Positions 1-8,547 of a stretch of 33,654 bases of DNA are shown here, piece by piece. Each line of letters begins with the position of its first letter. Within the stretch, counting starts at the first letter, position 1. This DNA is from Rheinheimera baltica DSM 14885. Its GTDB lineage: Bacteria; Pseudomonadota; Gammaproteobacteria; Enterobacterales; Alteromonadaceae. The notes below the pieces were generated by a model. It ran no database searches, had not been told where the DNA came from, and worked only from the letters and a program-made list of their open reading frames with translations. The translations under genes were made by a program, and so were the position numbers. The stretch lies in NCBI RefSeq assembly GCF_000425345.1, contig NZ_AUDG01000048.1, positions 1 through 33,654 of the forward strand, given 5' to 3'.

Positions 1-475
1 AAAAGAACCGTGGGCGTCTGGAGTACCGTGAATTCCAGGTCTGTCCGGCCAGCGAATTGCCGGAAAAACTCAAAGCCACCTGGCCAGCGCTGACAACCTT
101 AGGCATGGCAACGACTTACCGGGTGGAAAAGCACAAGCGTGCGGTGTTAGAGCAACGTTATTTTATCAGCTCAGCCGCGCTTGGCGCCGAGCGGCTATCC
201 CGTGCAGTGCGAGAGCATTGGGGTATTGAAAACCAGTTACACTGGGTGCTGGATGTGAGCTTAGGCGAGGATGCTTGCCAGATATACCGTGGTAATGCTG
301 CCACCAATCTTGCCACGATGCGGCACTTTAGTTTGAATATGTTACGGGCTGAGAAGCGGAAAATGAGTATCAGAAGAAAGCAGCGTCAGGCATTGATGAA
401 TGTGGCTTATCTTGATGCGGTGCTGGAAGCTGGGATGGGTGTGGTGATTAAATGACCACTCGTAATCTCGCCCTG
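1..475 (+). mobile_element. ISAs1-family insertion sequence, 3' part only
   Basis: The window opens inside an insertion sequence. It carries the C-terminal part of an ISAs1-type transposase ending at 455, then about 20 bases reaching CGCCCTG at 469-475. On the other strand this reads CAGGGCG, which I take as the outer tip of the right terminal inverted repeat. The left end lies outside the window, so the inverted repeat and target duplication cannot be compared. The element sits tail-to-tail on the 3' part of the double-glycine peptide gene, whose reading frame runs on into the IS. The exact border at 475 is an inference. Confidence 0.7.
3..455 (+). CDS. ISAs1-family transposase, C-terminal part (5' truncated by window)
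   Basis: The frame is open from the first bases of the window and ends at TGA 453-455, giving about 150 residues without an N-terminus. The first ATG-like codon inside (TTG at 57) is not a real start, because the upstream residues (reading KNRGRLEYREF) continue the family pattern. Hallmarks of the ISAs1/H-repeat DDE transposase C-terminus are visible: a REHWGIENQLHWVLDV block, then GEDACQ, then GNAATNLATMRHFSLNML, the region holding the last catalytic Glu. The protein would catalyse transposition of its own element. Whether the element is intact cannot be judged from this window. Confidence 0.85.
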   Translation, partial: KNRGRLEYREFQVCPASELPEKLKATWPALTTLGMATTYRVEKHKRAVLEQRYFISSAALGAERLSRAVREHWGIENQLHWVLDVSLGEDACQIYRGNAATNLATMRHFSLNMLRAEKRKMSIRRKQRQALMNVAYLDAVLEAGMGVVIK

Positions 476-724
476 CTCCCAAGGTGCTCTTAGCCTCGCA
501 TCACCGCGCTCTTCAAGTTCTCTATACCGTTCCAAAGCCCAATCCATATGTTCCCTTTGCCAACGTTCATGATTGTCTCTTACATAATTAACACCGTCTC
601 TAACTAGGCCCGCAGCCTCCCAAGCGAGACTTGCACCGCCACCTACTCGTCCAACACGCTCTGTACGAGTCTCACCATTACCGCCGGTAACACTACCAAC
701 TTGCTCAAATGTTAACTCTTGCAT
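407..724 (-). CDS. Double-glycine-leader peptide (bacteriocin-like precursor), 3' end replaced by IS
   Basis: The product starts MQELTFEQVGSVTGG, a good match to the leader removed by C39-peptidase ABC exporters: Leu -12, Thr -11, Val -7, Val -4, Gly-Gly -2/-1. One deviation is that the usual Glu at -8 is Gln, with Glu at -9. A strong ribosome site (AAGGAGAG) lies 5-6 bases before the ATG. After the GG comes a Gly/Ala-rich stretch (GRVGGGASLAWEAAGL), then a charged helical segment rich in Arg and Glu. If the IS ends at 475, residues 1-83 are native and the last 22 are read from IS sequence, so the original C-terminus is lost. The gene lies 52 bases downstream of an HlyD adaptor of the bacteriocin-export type, supporting a secreted peptide. 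The mature activity is unknown and the gene is probably damaged. Confidence 0.65.
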   Translation of the reverse strand: MQELTFEQVGSVTGGNGETRTERVGRVGGGASLAWEAAGLVRDGVNYVRDNHERWQREHMDWALERYRELEERGDARLRAPWEQGEITSGHLITTPIPASSTASR

Positions 725-776
725 ACTATCTCTCCTTGAGACGTTTTTAAGTTTAAAGGTTTGCTCTGTTTCAGAG

Positions 777-2027
777 CTACAACCGCCCTTTCAGGCTTAA
801 AACCGGCTCGAACAACCAAGCTAGCAGGCTACGTTGTTCCAGCACGATATCTGCGCTTAACAGCATGCCCGATTGCAGCGGGACTGTGTTGCCATAAGCG
901 CGGATTTGTTGCGAATCCAGGGCTACCTGTACCCGGTATACTGGCTCCTGCACGGCGACAGGCATATCGACTTCATTCGGAAGCACGATAGCCTGCGCCG
1001 TTTTTATTACTTGCCCTTCATATAAACCAAAACGCTGGTACGGAAAGGCGTCAAAACGTAAACGGGTGCGCTGTCCGGGCTGCACAAAGCCGTAAGCGCG
1101 GGTAGGCACCAGCAGCACCGCCTGCAGCTGGGCGTTATCCGGCATCAGGGTTAACAGTGGCATGCCAGGTTGCACATTGTTGCCAATTTCCGCCACTAGG
1201 TTGGTTACCCTCCCGCTAATAGGCGCGGTGATTAGCAGTTCGCCGCGGGCATTTAGCTCAGTTTGTTGCTGTTTAAGCCGTGATATATCGCTATCTAACA
1301 GCGCTTGTTGCTGTTGCTGCTCAGTGGGTAAGCGCTGTAATAGCCCATCTAATTGCGCTATTTGGGCTTTTTGGTTTTGCTCACTGGCATTTAGTTCGGC
1401 CAGTTGCTGCTGAATATTCAGTACCAGCTCGTGCTGTTGTTGCAGCTCATTAGTTGATATAGCGCCGCGCTGGCTAAGCATTTTAAAATTCTGATACCGC
1501 TGCTGGTTTAATTGCAGGCGCTGCTGTAATAGCTGCTGCTGGGCGTTAATGTCATCCAGCAGGTTGCGGCTTAATGTAAGCCGGGCGTTATACTCGGCTT
1601 CCTGCTGGTTAAACTGGCTGTTTAGCTGCTGTTTACGCAGGTTTATCAGCGCAGTTTGTTGCAGCAAACCCTGCAATAAGGTGCCGGTAAGGCTATCGCC
1701 CGCCGATAAATGCTCAGGTATCGCGACAAGCGCCAGCCTGTCGCCAGCTTGCACGTGTTGGCCATCATCAACATACAGCTGCTGCACCACACCGGCACGG
1801 GATGACATTACCTTAGCCAAACCCATGTCGGGTTTTAAATAACCAACCACGGTTTCTTTGCGGTTAAATGAGCTAACGCTAAGGTAGATAACAATAGCCA
1901 CCACCACCCCCAACAATATTAGGGTAAGTAAACTGGTACTTATTGGCTGTGCAATAATAACTTCACCGTCAAGGCGAGCGCTTTGCTGCTTAACCGCATT
2001 AGCACGAAACAATCCCTGCTCTGACAC
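777..2027 (-). CDS. HlyD-family secretion adaptor, CvaA/RaxA (bacteriocin export) type
   Basis: This 416-residue inner-membrane adaptor has one N-terminal membrane segment (about residues 29-52). A short biotinyl-lipoyl-like hairpin follows (VMSSRAGVVQQLYVDDGQHVQAGDRL), then a long Gln-rich coiled coil (about 110-260), the returning lipoyl half (ITAPISGRVTNLVAEIGNNVQPG) and a beta-barrel region. The cytoplasmic start, Ser-Glu-Gln-Gly-Leu-Phe-Arg, is typical of adaptors paired with peptidase-containing ABC exporters of double-glycine peptides. These bridge the ABC protein to a TolC-like outer membrane channel. The start is GTG with a GGGG ribosome site just upstream; no better ATG is seen. The following gene encodes a double-glycine peptide, which fits. 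The cognate ABC exporter is not in the window. Confidence 0.85.
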   Translation of the reverse strand: MSEQGLFRANAVKQQSARLDGEVIIAQPISTSLLTLILLGVVVAIVIYLSVSSFNRKETVVGYLKPDMGLAKVMSSRAGVVQQLYVDDGQHVQAGDRLALVAIPEHLSAGDSLTGTLLQGLLQQTALINLRKQQLNSQFNQQEAEYNARLTLSRNLLDDINAQQQLLQQRLQLNQQRYQNFKMLSQRGAISTNELQQQHELVLNIQQQLAELNASEQNQKAQIAQLDGLLQRLPTEQQQQQALLDSDISRLKQQQTELNARGELLITAPISGRVTNLVAEIGNNVQPGMPLLTLMPDNAQLQAVLLVPTRAYGFVQPGQRTRLRFDAFPYQRFGLYEGQVIKTAQAIVLPNEVDMPVAVQEPVYRVQVALDSQQIRAYGNTVPLQSGMLLSADIVLEQRSLLAWLFEPVLSLKGRL

Positions 2028-2226
2028 TGCAACCCCGATACGTAATTTTGCTTACAATACTGCAAACTTTGTAATGGGCGCACATCTTAATGGCATAAAT
2101 TAAATACACAATAATTTGTTATATTCTTTTTTATTATATGAATATAGTTGTTTCAATTCATTAACAGTGGGGAGGGTAGAAAATTCAATAAGTTAGCGAT
2201 TTAGGGAAAGGTTAAAATTTATTCTG

Positions 2227-2265
2227 GCCAAACCGACTGCCTGATATTTAAGCAGCCGGTTTGGC
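2227..2265 (-). terminator. Hairpin downstream of mtnA
   Basis: Arms GCCAAACCGACTGC and GCAGCCGGTTTGGC pair at 13 of 14 positions around an 11-base AT-rich loop. It lies 36 bases past the mtnA stop, so termination of mtnA is the likely role. No clean U-run follows on either strand, which lowers confidence. The rest of 2028-2226 is AT-rich and shows no gene; the promoter of the hlyD-peptide unit must lie there. Confidence 0.5.
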
Positions 2266-2300
2266 AATTCACCGGCACTAGCACCAGCAACACTTCTCAG

Positions 2301-3329
2301 CTATCCTGCAAACTGCTGTAGCACGCCTTTGGCGATATCCGCTTGCGAGTACACACCTGTATCGAATACCCAACCGGTTACCAGAGCTGCGGGCGTAACA
2401 TCAAACGCCGGGTTAAATACCGGTGCCTGCTCGGGTGCCCATATTGTTTTACCAAAAGCACCGCTAACTCCGCGTATTTCGTCAGCATGGCGCTGCTCTA
2501 TCGGTATTGCGCTGCCGTCAGCACAAGCTAGATCAACGGTGGTATGTGGCGCAACTACGTAAAACGGCACCTTGTGGTAATGCGCAAGTACGGCCAGTGA
2601 ATAGGTGCCTACTTTATTGGCGAAATCGCCATTGGCGGCTATGCGGTCAGAACCGACAAAAATGCGGTCTACCTGGCCGCGCGCCATTAGCATAGCAGCC
2701 ATATTGTCGCAAATAAGCTGATACGGAATACCCAACTGCTGACATTCCCATGCCGTAAGTCTACCGCCTTGCAGCAAGGGCCGGGTTTCATCTACCCATA
2801 GGCGGATATTCTTACCCTGCTGATGTGCCAGATTAATTACGCCCAGTGCCGTACCGACACCAGCCGTGGCCAGGCCTCCGGTATTACAGTGTGTTAGCAA
2901 CTGCTCCCCCTCTTGCACCAACGCTGCGCCATGCTCAGCCATGCGCTGGCACAGTTCAACATCTTCGGCAAACAGCTGCTCAGCGCAAGCAATGGCAGCA
3001 CCGGTAAAGTCGGATTGTTTAAGGGCCGCTATCATGCTGTCAAGGTTATTCATCAGGTTAACGGCCGTAGGCCGCGCTGCACGCAACACTTCAGCGTCTA
3101 GTAACAGTTGCTCGCGAGTGTCGCCAACACTGGCACGATATGCCAACAGTAAACAGGCACCGATGCCAATAGCCGGAGCGCCACGCAACTGCAGCGCTTT
3201 AATCATGCTAACCATTTGCGGCACGGTTTTGCAGCTTTGCCAAACTTGCTGCTGTGGCAACAAGGTTTGATCCATTACATAGAGTTCACCCTGTACCGTT
3301 TTAACACTCAATGCCGTTAAGTTTTTCAT
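2301..3329 (-). CDS. mtnA: S-methyl-5-thioribose-1-phosphate isomerase
   Basis: MtnA converts the aldose methylthioribose-1-phosphate to the ketose methylthioribulose-1-phosphate, the step after MtnK in methionine salvage. The 342-residue length is normal for the family. Visible family motifs are RGAPAIGIG (about 49-57), HCNTGGLAT with the catalytic Cys near 148, [17 protein letters not shown] (about 179-195), DNMAAMLM, and [18 protein letters not shown] with the catalytic Asp near 228. The ATG has an AGGA ribosome site. It diverges from mtnK across 87 bases that contain a perfect met-box octamer, so both genes may answer to methionine status. The later salvage genes (mtnB, mtnC, mtnD) are not in the window. 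Confidence 0.95.
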   Translation of the reverse strand: MKNLTALSVKTVQGELYVMDQTLLPQQQVWQSCKTVPQMVSMIKALQLRGAPAIGIGACLLLAYRASVGDTREQLLLDAEVLRAARPTAVNLMNNLDSMIAALKQSDFTGAAIACAEQLFAEDVELCQRMAEHGAALVQEGEQLLTHCNTGGLATAGVGTALGVINLAHQQGKNIRLWVDETRPLLQGGRLTAWECQQLGIPYQLICDNMAAMLMARGQVDRIFVGSDRIAANGDFANKVGTYSLAVLAHYHKVPFYVVAPHTTVDLACADGSAIPIEQRHADEIRGVSGAFGKTIWAPEQAPVFNPAFDVTPAALVTGWVFDTGVYSQADIAKGVLQQFAG

Positions 3330-3352
3330 CGCTTATTCCTGTTTAGCGTTGC

Positions 3353-3360
3353 AGACGTCT
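3353..3360. promoter_or_regulatory. Putative MetJ operator half (met box)
   Basis: AGACGTCT is a perfect 8/8 match to the MetJ met-box consensus and lies between the divergent mtnA and mtnK starts. MetJ normally binds two or more adjacent octamers. The neighbouring octamers here (AGCGTTGC upstream, ATCAGGTT downstream) match at only about 3 of 8 positions each, so a functional operator is plausible but not certain. Confidence 0.5.
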
Positions 3361-3416
3361 ATCAGGTTTGCGATTATGCAGTCCGTCAATATTCAACACA
3401 AGTACAGGACTATACA

Positions 3417-4613
3417 ATGGCCGACTACCGCACCTTTACCACGGAAGATGCTAAACGCTTTGCTGATGAGCACAGCACCTTGTTTGGCGATCACAGCAAA
3501 TTGCATTGTGTAGAATTTGGCGACGGTAATTTGAATTTGGTATTTCGTGTCAGCAATGACAAAGGCACCAGCCTTATTGTAAAACAAGCCCTGCCGTATG
3601 CGCGTTGTGTCGGTGAAAGCTGGCCGCTAACCATAGACCGTGCCCGTATTGAAGCTGAAGTATTAATTAAGCATCGTAAATTGTGTCCCGAGCACACGGT
3701 TAAAGTGCTGCACTATGACCCCGTGCAAGCCGCTATTTTAATGGAAGATTTAGCCGACTATCGAATCTTACGGGCCGAGCTTATTGCTGGTAAACAGTTT
3801 CCACATTTGGCCACTCAGCTAGCCGTGTACTTAGCTCATACCCTGTATTACACCAGTGATTTTGCTTTAACCGGGCCGAATAAGAAGCAGCAAGTGGGCC
3901 GTTTTTTAAACCCTGAGTTATGCTTGATCACCGAAGATTTGTTTTTCACCGATCCCTACTGTAACCATGAACGCAACAATGTGCATGCTGAAATTCGCAG
4001 CGATGCGCAACAGCTATGGCATGACGAAGCGCTTCAGGCCGACGTAGCGCAATTAAAAGCCGACTTTATGTCTAAACCGCAAGCGTTACTGCACGGTGAC
4101 GTGCACAGCGGTAGCATTTTTATTAACGATGAAAACTGCAAACTGATTGACGCTGAATTTGGCTTCTATGGCCCAATAGGCTTTGATGTTGGTAGCTTGC
4201 TAGGCAACCTGTTACTGAATTATCTTGGCCATTTTGGCTTAACTGCAGATGCCGACAGCCGTCAGCAACATCAGGCTTATTTACTCGAGCAAATTCAAAC
4301 ACTCTGGCAAGAATTTACCATAAATTTTCAACAGCTTATGAGTAATGAATGCCGCGAACCCAGCTTGCAAAATAGCCTGTACCAACAGCGTTTTATGCAG
4401 CAAGTCTTTGCCGATACGCTGGGGTATGCCGGTTGCGAGCTAATCCGCCGCACCGTTGGCTTAGCGCATGTGGCCGATCTGGAGCAAATAAGTGACAGCA
4501 CCCTACGCGGACAAAGTGAGCGCAAAGCCTTAAAGCTGGGGCGTGAACTTATTTTGCAGCGCGCCAGCCTGGCGAATATCGAGCAAGTCATCGCTCTGGT
4601 GCGCTATCAGTAA
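3417..4613 (+). CDS. mtnK: S-methyl-5-thioribose kinase
   Basis: MtnK phosphorylates methylthioribose with ATP to methylthioribose-1-phosphate, the substrate of MtnA. The protein has 398 residues, normal for the family, with an aminoglycoside-phosphotransferase-like kinase fold. Visible are the glycine-rich loop region (EFGDGNLNLVFRV, about 33-45), the ATP lysine in LIVKQALPY (about 56), the catalytic loop LLHGDVHSGSIF (HGD at 226-228) and the metal-binding DAEFG (about 245-249, in place of DFG). An AGGA ribosome site lies about 8 bases before the ATG. It is divergent from mtnA and probably co-regulated with it. The gene stands alone; the next gene starts 127 bases later. Confidence 0.95.
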   Translation: MADYRTFTTEDAKRFADEHSTLFGDHSKLHCVEFGDGNLNLVFRVSNDKGTSLIVKQALPYARCVGESWPLTIDRARIEAEVLIKHRKLCPEHTVKVLHYDPVQAAILMEDLADYRILRAELIAGKQFPHLATQLAVYLAHTLYYTSDFALTGPNKKQQVGRFLNPELCLITEDLFFTDPYCNHERNNVHAEIRSDAQQLWHDEALQADVAQLKADFMSKPQALLHGDVHSGSIFINDENCKLIDAEFGFYGPIGFDVGSLLGNLLLNYLGHFGLTADADSRQQHQAYLLEQIQTLWQEFTINFQQLMSNECREPSLQNSLYQQRFMQQVFADTLGYAGCELIRRTVGLAHVADLEQISDSTLRGQSERKALKLGRELILQRASLANIEQVIALVRYQ

Positions 4614-4740
4614 ATAAGCAGCGATAAACTGAGGCCGAAACAGCTTGTTACATTTTAGTACAATGCCTGTCGCCGGCCCACGTTCCAGAATCAGCAACAT
4701 TGTGGCATGCTGCGATTATCGCTAATTAAAGGACGTTGTA

Positions 4741-5415
4741 ATGATCGCAGCTAAGGAGTTAAGCCGCGTTTTTGGGCAGGGCGAAAATGCTGTGCACGCC
4801 TTGCGCAATGTAAGCTTACAAATTGCCGAAAATGAATTTGTAGCTGTCATGGGTAGCTCGGGCTCTGGCAAGTCCACACTGATGAACATTCTTGGCTGTC
4901 TGGACACCCCTAGTAGCGGCAGTTATCAGCTCGACAATCAACTTATCGGTCAGTTAGACGACATCAGCCTGTCGGCTATGCGAAATCGCCATATTGGTTT
5001 TATTTTTCAATCATTTCATTTACTGCCCCGCTTAACTGCAGCGCAAAACGTCGCCTTACCCCTTCGCTATACCGACATCGACCCGGCAGAGGCGCTAGCA
5101 CGAGCTAATACGCTATTGGAGCAAGTTGGGCTGGGCCATAGAACAAGCCATAAACCGCACGAAATGTCAGGCGGACAACGGCAGCGCGTTGCTATTGCCC
5201 GGGCACTAATCAACCGGCCTAAAGTGATATTTGCCGATGAACCTACCGGCAACCTTGACAGTAAAACGTCGAAAGAAATTATGCAGTTGCTTTGCGACTT
5301 ACACAGCAAAGGCAATACCATTGTTATGGTAACGCACGAAGATGAAATCGCCGCCTATGCTAACCGGGTTATCCGTATGCGCGACGGCCAAATTTTACAG
5401 GACAGTGGATGTTAG
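4741..5415 (+). CDS. MacB/LolD-type ABC transporter ATPase
   Basis: A 224-residue stand-alone ATPase of the MacB/LolD group. It has Walker [10 protein letters not shown] (38-46), a Q-loop Gln near 90, the signature MSGGQRQRV (142-150), Walker [13 protein letters not shown] (162-173) and a switch His in MVTHE. It would power the permease at 8548-9783; in classical MacB, ATPase and permease are one polypeptide, whereas here they are split. Ribosome site AAAGGA lies 8 bases before the ATG. It is the first gene of a five-gene operon with overlapping or near-touching borders; its stop overlaps the next start by 7 bases. Confidence 0.92.
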   Translation: MIAAKELSRVFGQGENAVHALRNVSLQIAENEFVAVMGSSGSGKSTLMNILGCLDTPSSGSYQLDNQLIGQLDDISLSAMRNRHIGFIFQSFHLLPRLTAAQNVALPLRYTDIDPAEALARANTLLEQVGLGHRTSHKPHEMSGGQRQRVAIARALINRPKVIFADEPTGNLDSKTSKEIMQLLCDLHSKGNTIVMVTHEDEIAAYANRVIRMRDGQILQDSGC

Positions 5416-6350
5416 CCACATTTTTGAGCTTACTATTGCTCAGCAGCGCAACAGAACAACCGATGCCGTTATTGTTAACGGGTACTTTGCAGTCAGCAGA
5501 TAAGCAAACCGTCGTATCGCCCATGAGTGATACCTGGCGCGTACAGGTGCAGTGGCTGCATCCGGAAGATGAACCGGTAAAGCACGGCGATCTCATAGCC
5601 GTGTTTGATGCTGGCAATATAAAAACGCAAATCGAACAGCTTAAAAGCGCCATTATTAACCATGAAGAACGGCTAAATCAGTTAAAAAGTGAACACAAGC
5701 AAAAGGTTATGGAAGCGGAATATGAACTAGAACGCCGTCAGCTACTACTGGAAAAAGCCGGTATCGACGCGTCAGTACCGCTGGCAAACTTAAGTGCGTA
5801 TGATTACGAACAATATCAATTAGAGCTTAAACGGGCGCGCACAGAATCAGCCAAAGCAGCAGAACAACTTGCGGTAGCACGTATTACAGCAAAGTCAGCC
5901 TTATCCAAACAACAACTGCAACTGGAACAATCGCAGGCGGAACTGCAAGACGCCGACGTGCAACTGGGGCAAATGAGCGTAATCGCCACCCAAGATGGCA
6001 CTATCAGTTATGGTACACACCCGTGGTATGGCACTAAAATTTATGCCGGTATTACTGCGCAGCCAGGTTGGAATATTGCCGAGCTTAATCGTTCCGACAG
6101 CCTGTATATTGAAGCCTGGGTGCATGAAACTGATATACCCAGGTTACAGCAGCATGTATTTACTGCTCGATTTGACATAGCGCCACAATCGCCATTTCCT
6201 ATTACCTTGAGCGAGGTTGCGCGCCAGGGTGAAAAGCGTCAAAGCTGGGGCAATGCGCTGTATTACAAGGCTGTTTTCATGTCGGAACGCTTTCCGGTTT
6301 CACAACCAATGCTTGGCATGGGCTTACTGATAGAGGTAACACAACCATGA
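5409..6350 (+). CDS. Periplasmic adaptor (HlyD/MacA-like), first of three
   Basis: A 313-residue membrane-fusion-type protein. It has an N-terminal hydrophobic segment ([14 protein letters not shown]) without a lipobox Cys, a half-lipoyl region (VSPMSDTWRVQVQWLHPEDEPVKHGDLIAVFD), a charged coiled coil (about 75-180), then the returning half and a barrel domain (DSLYIEAWVHETDIPRL). Adaptors of this kind bridge an inner-membrane ABC permease to a TolC-like channel. The ATG lies inside the last codons of the ATPase gene, indicating translational coupling. It differs from its two neighbours in having no lipid anchor and the shortest length. The substrate is unknown. Confidence 0.8.
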   Translation: MLATFLSLLLLSSATEQPMPLLLTGTLQSADKQTVVSPMSDTWRVQVQWLHPEDEPVKHGDLIAVFDAGNIKTQIEQLKSAIINHEERLNQLKSEHKQKVMEAEYELERRQLLLEKAGIDASVPLANLSAYDYEQYQLELKRARTESAKAAEQLAVARITAKSALSKQQLQLEQSQAELQDADVQLGQMSVIATQDGTISYGTHPWYGTKIYAGITAQPGWNIAELNRSDSLYIEAWVHETDIPRLQQHVFTARFDIAPQSPFPITLSEVARQGEKRQSWGNALYYKAVFMSERFPVSQPMLGMGLLIEVTQP

Positions 6351-7363
6351 CACGCCATTTCATTACCTGCAGCCTGAGCCTGCTTATGCTAGTGGCGCTT
6401 AGTGCTTGCCAACCAGAACAGCAAGCTGTGGTAGAAACGGTTAATCGTCAGGTGCGCGCCACCGGCGAGCTTACCGCAGCCAACGCTTTTAAAGCCTCAC
6501 CACCTAGCGTAAAACATTTGTGGCAATACAATATTAAACAACTGGCGCCCGAAAGTAGCCTGCTGAAAGAAAATGATCTGGTTGTGGCGTTTGATGCACA
6601 AACCCAGATAGATGAACTAAAAAACAAAAGTATTGAACTGCAAAGTGCCGGGCAAGAACTGGCAAACCGCTTACGCAGCGACGAACAACGTTTTGAAGAA
6701 TTAAAGCTTGCGCTGGCAGAGCGTAATATGGAATTCGACCGCGACAAACGCAAAGCCGAGATTGTCGACCAATCACGCTCTGCCAATGACCGGCGTAAAG
6801 CGCAAATTGACTTCACCATCGCTAACAATCAAAAGCAGTTGGCTGAAGCCCGTCTGGCCAGCCATCAACAGCAGCGCAAAGCGGAAGAACAAATGTTATT
6901 GGCCAAAGTAAGCCGGTTACAGGCTGAAGTGGATGATTTAAAGCGCAGCATTGACAGTATGCAGGTAAAGGCCCCCTTTGCTGGCGTGATGGTTTACAGC
7001 CAAAACTTTGATGGTGAAAAGTTTTCCACCGGTGATACCGTGCAGTTTGGTCAACCAGTGGCCGAAGTTAGCCAGCTGGACAGCTTATATATTAAAGCAG
7101 AAATAGACGAAATCGATTTAAAACAAATACATCCGGGGTTGCAGGTTGAAATTACATTGGATGCCTACCCGGAAAAGCGTTTTCTTGGTGTACTGCAAAG
7201 CCTGGGTAATGCGGTAAGGGACAAGTCCCGTGATAATTTACGCCGTGTAGTAGATGCAAGAGTGAGTTTGGACTCAGTAGATACCGACACCATGCGTCCA
7301 GGCATGACAGCAAGGCTTAATATTCAATTGGCAGCCCCTGCGGGAGGTGCAGATGCGCCATAA
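6347..7363 (+). CDS. Periplasmic adaptor lipoprotein (HlyD/MacA-like), second of three
   Basis: A 338-residue protein whose first 21 residues form a lipoprotein signal with lipobox LSAC (Cys near 21), so it is probably lipid-anchored in the periplasm. It has the adaptor layout: half-lipoyl segment (about 45-80), long charged coiled coil (about 85-200), returning half (VKAPFAGVMVYSQNFDGEKFSTGDTV), then a barrel (DSLYIKAEIDEIDLKQI) and a C-terminal domain ending MRPGMTARLNIQL. Its start overlaps the preceding stop (ATGA) and its end overlaps the next gene by 17 bases. It is clearly related to, but not a copy of, the flanking adaptors. Confidence 0.85.
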   Translation: MTRHFITCSLSLLMLVALSACQPEQQAVVETVNRQVRATGELTAANAFKASPPSVKHLWQYNIKQLAPESSLLKENDLVVAFDAQTQIDELKNKSIELQSAGQELANRLRSDEQRFEELKLALAERNMEFDRDKRKAEIVDQSRSANDRRKAQIDFTIANNQKQLAEARLASHQQQRKAEEQMLLAKVSRLQAEVDDLKRSIDSMQVKAPFAGVMVYSQNFDGEKFSTGDTVQFGQPVAEVSQLDSLYIKAEIDEIDLKQIHPGLQVEITLDAYPEKRFLGVLQSLGNAVRDKSRDNLRRVVDARVSLDSVDTDTMRPGMTARLNIQLAAPAGGADAP

Positions 7364-8543
7364 TAACGCTTACTGGCTAAGTGCATTTTGCGCCATTGCC
7401 CTTGCTGGCTGCAGTGAACCTCAACTGCAAGTGCCCGTGTATCCGGTAGTTGAAGATACCCTAGTGCATAAAATAAATGCCGACGGCGAATTGTTTGCCG
7501 TTAATTCTGTCAGTATCAATGCCCCAAAAACAGTGCAGGGCCCCCGCTTTATTGCGTCACTCGCCAAAGAGTATTCTGAAGTGCAACCTGGCGATGTGGT
7601 CGTAACATTTGATGCCACCCAACTGCTTCGATCCAAGGTAAAAGCCAGCTCCGGTTTGGGAGCCGTCGTCGCTGATGAACAACAAAAACTGGCTGAACAA
7701 CAAAACGAACAAACCGCAATTGGCCTTGACCAAACTTTGAACGGCCATGAGTTTTCTTTCGCTGATCGTTTCAGTATTGACGATGTGCAAATTCGCTCGC
7801 GGTTAGAAATTCTCGACTCAATGCAGAACAAAGAGTACTTGGGTGACAAACGCGACTATTTAGGCTGGCAAGAGCAAAGTTTTTCCCAGCGTAGTAACGG
7901 TGAGCTGGAGTTGCTGCAACTGCAACGTAACCAACAGCAAAGCTTATTGCAACAGGCTGAAAGTGGCTTGGCTGCGCTGGAAATCCGTTCACCACACCAA
8001 GGTATTTTGTTGTTCGAAGCTAATTGGCGTGGCGAAAAGCCGGAAGTGGGCGGCATGGTGTTTCCTGGCGCTCGCATTGGCAGCATTCCGGATCTAAGCC
8101 TGCAACATATAAAACTACAGGTTATTGAGCAGGAAGCCATAGGCTTGGCCGCGGGCCAAAAAGTAACCTTTGCATTAACAGCCTGGCCGGACGACAACCT
8201 GACAGGTGAAGTCGTATCTGTAGCGGCAGTTGCCCAGTCTCGCGAGCGACGTGACCCGCGAAAATTTATTGAAGTGGTTGTTGCGCCAACCCGGCAAGAC
8301 CCCCGTTTTATGCCGGGTAATAAAGTACGTGCTGAGCTTTGGGTCGATGAAACAGATAATGTACTGATGATCCCGTTACAAGCTATTTTCAGTGATCAGC
8401 AACAGCTCTATGTCTACAAACATGATGGTACACGCTTTATAAGGCAACCCATCGAAATCGGTAAAAAGAGCCTGAGCCACGCCCAAATCAGCCGTGGTTT
8501 GCAAGCGGGTGATCAAATAGCCCTGATTAATCCGGAGCGTTGA
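7347..8543 (+). CDS. Periplasmic adaptor lipoprotein (HlyD/MacA-like), third of three
   Basis: A 398-residue adaptor with a lipoprotein signal ending in lipobox LAGC (Cys near 22). The alternative start MRHNN, two codons later, would not change this. It has a half-lipoyl region (SINAPKTVQGPRF to VQPGDVVVTFD), an interrupted coiled coil, the returning half (IRSPHQGILLFEANWRGEKPEVGGMV), a barrel and a C-terminal membrane-proximal domain (VLMIPLQAIFSDQQQLYVY). That last domain makes it the most MacA-like of the three. The ribosome site (GGGAGG) lies inside the preceding gene, and the permease follows after 4 bases. Confidence 0.85.
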   Translation: MQMRHNNAYWLSAFCAIALAGCSEPQLQVPVYPVVEDTLVHKINADGELFAVNSVSINAPKTVQGPRFIASLAKEYSEVQPGDVVVTFDATQLLRSKVKASSGLGAVVADEQQKLAEQQNEQTAIGLDQTLNGHEFSFADRFSIDDVQIRSRLEILDSMQNKEYLGDKRDYLGWQEQSFSQRSNGELELLQLQRNQQQSLLQQAESGLAALEIRSPHQGILLFEANWRGEKPEVGGMVFPGARIGSIPDLSLQHIKLQVIEQEAIGLAAGQKVTFALTAWPDDNLTGEVVSVAAVAQSRERRDPRKFIEVVVAPTRQDPRFMPGNKVRAELWVDETDNVLMIPLQAIFSDQQQLYVYKHDGTRFIRQPIEIGKKSLSHAQISRGLQAGDQIALINPER

Positions 8544-8547
8544 GGCG

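Noticed and set aside
3330..3416. SAM riboswitch before mtnK
   Set aside because: The region is only 87 bases, has divergent starts, and shows no SAM-I core or expression-platform hairpin.
4614..4740. Promoter-like TACAAT upstream of the ABC operon
   Set aside because: No -35 hexamer at suitable spacing (the nearest TTGTTA is only 8 bases away), so I do not call it.
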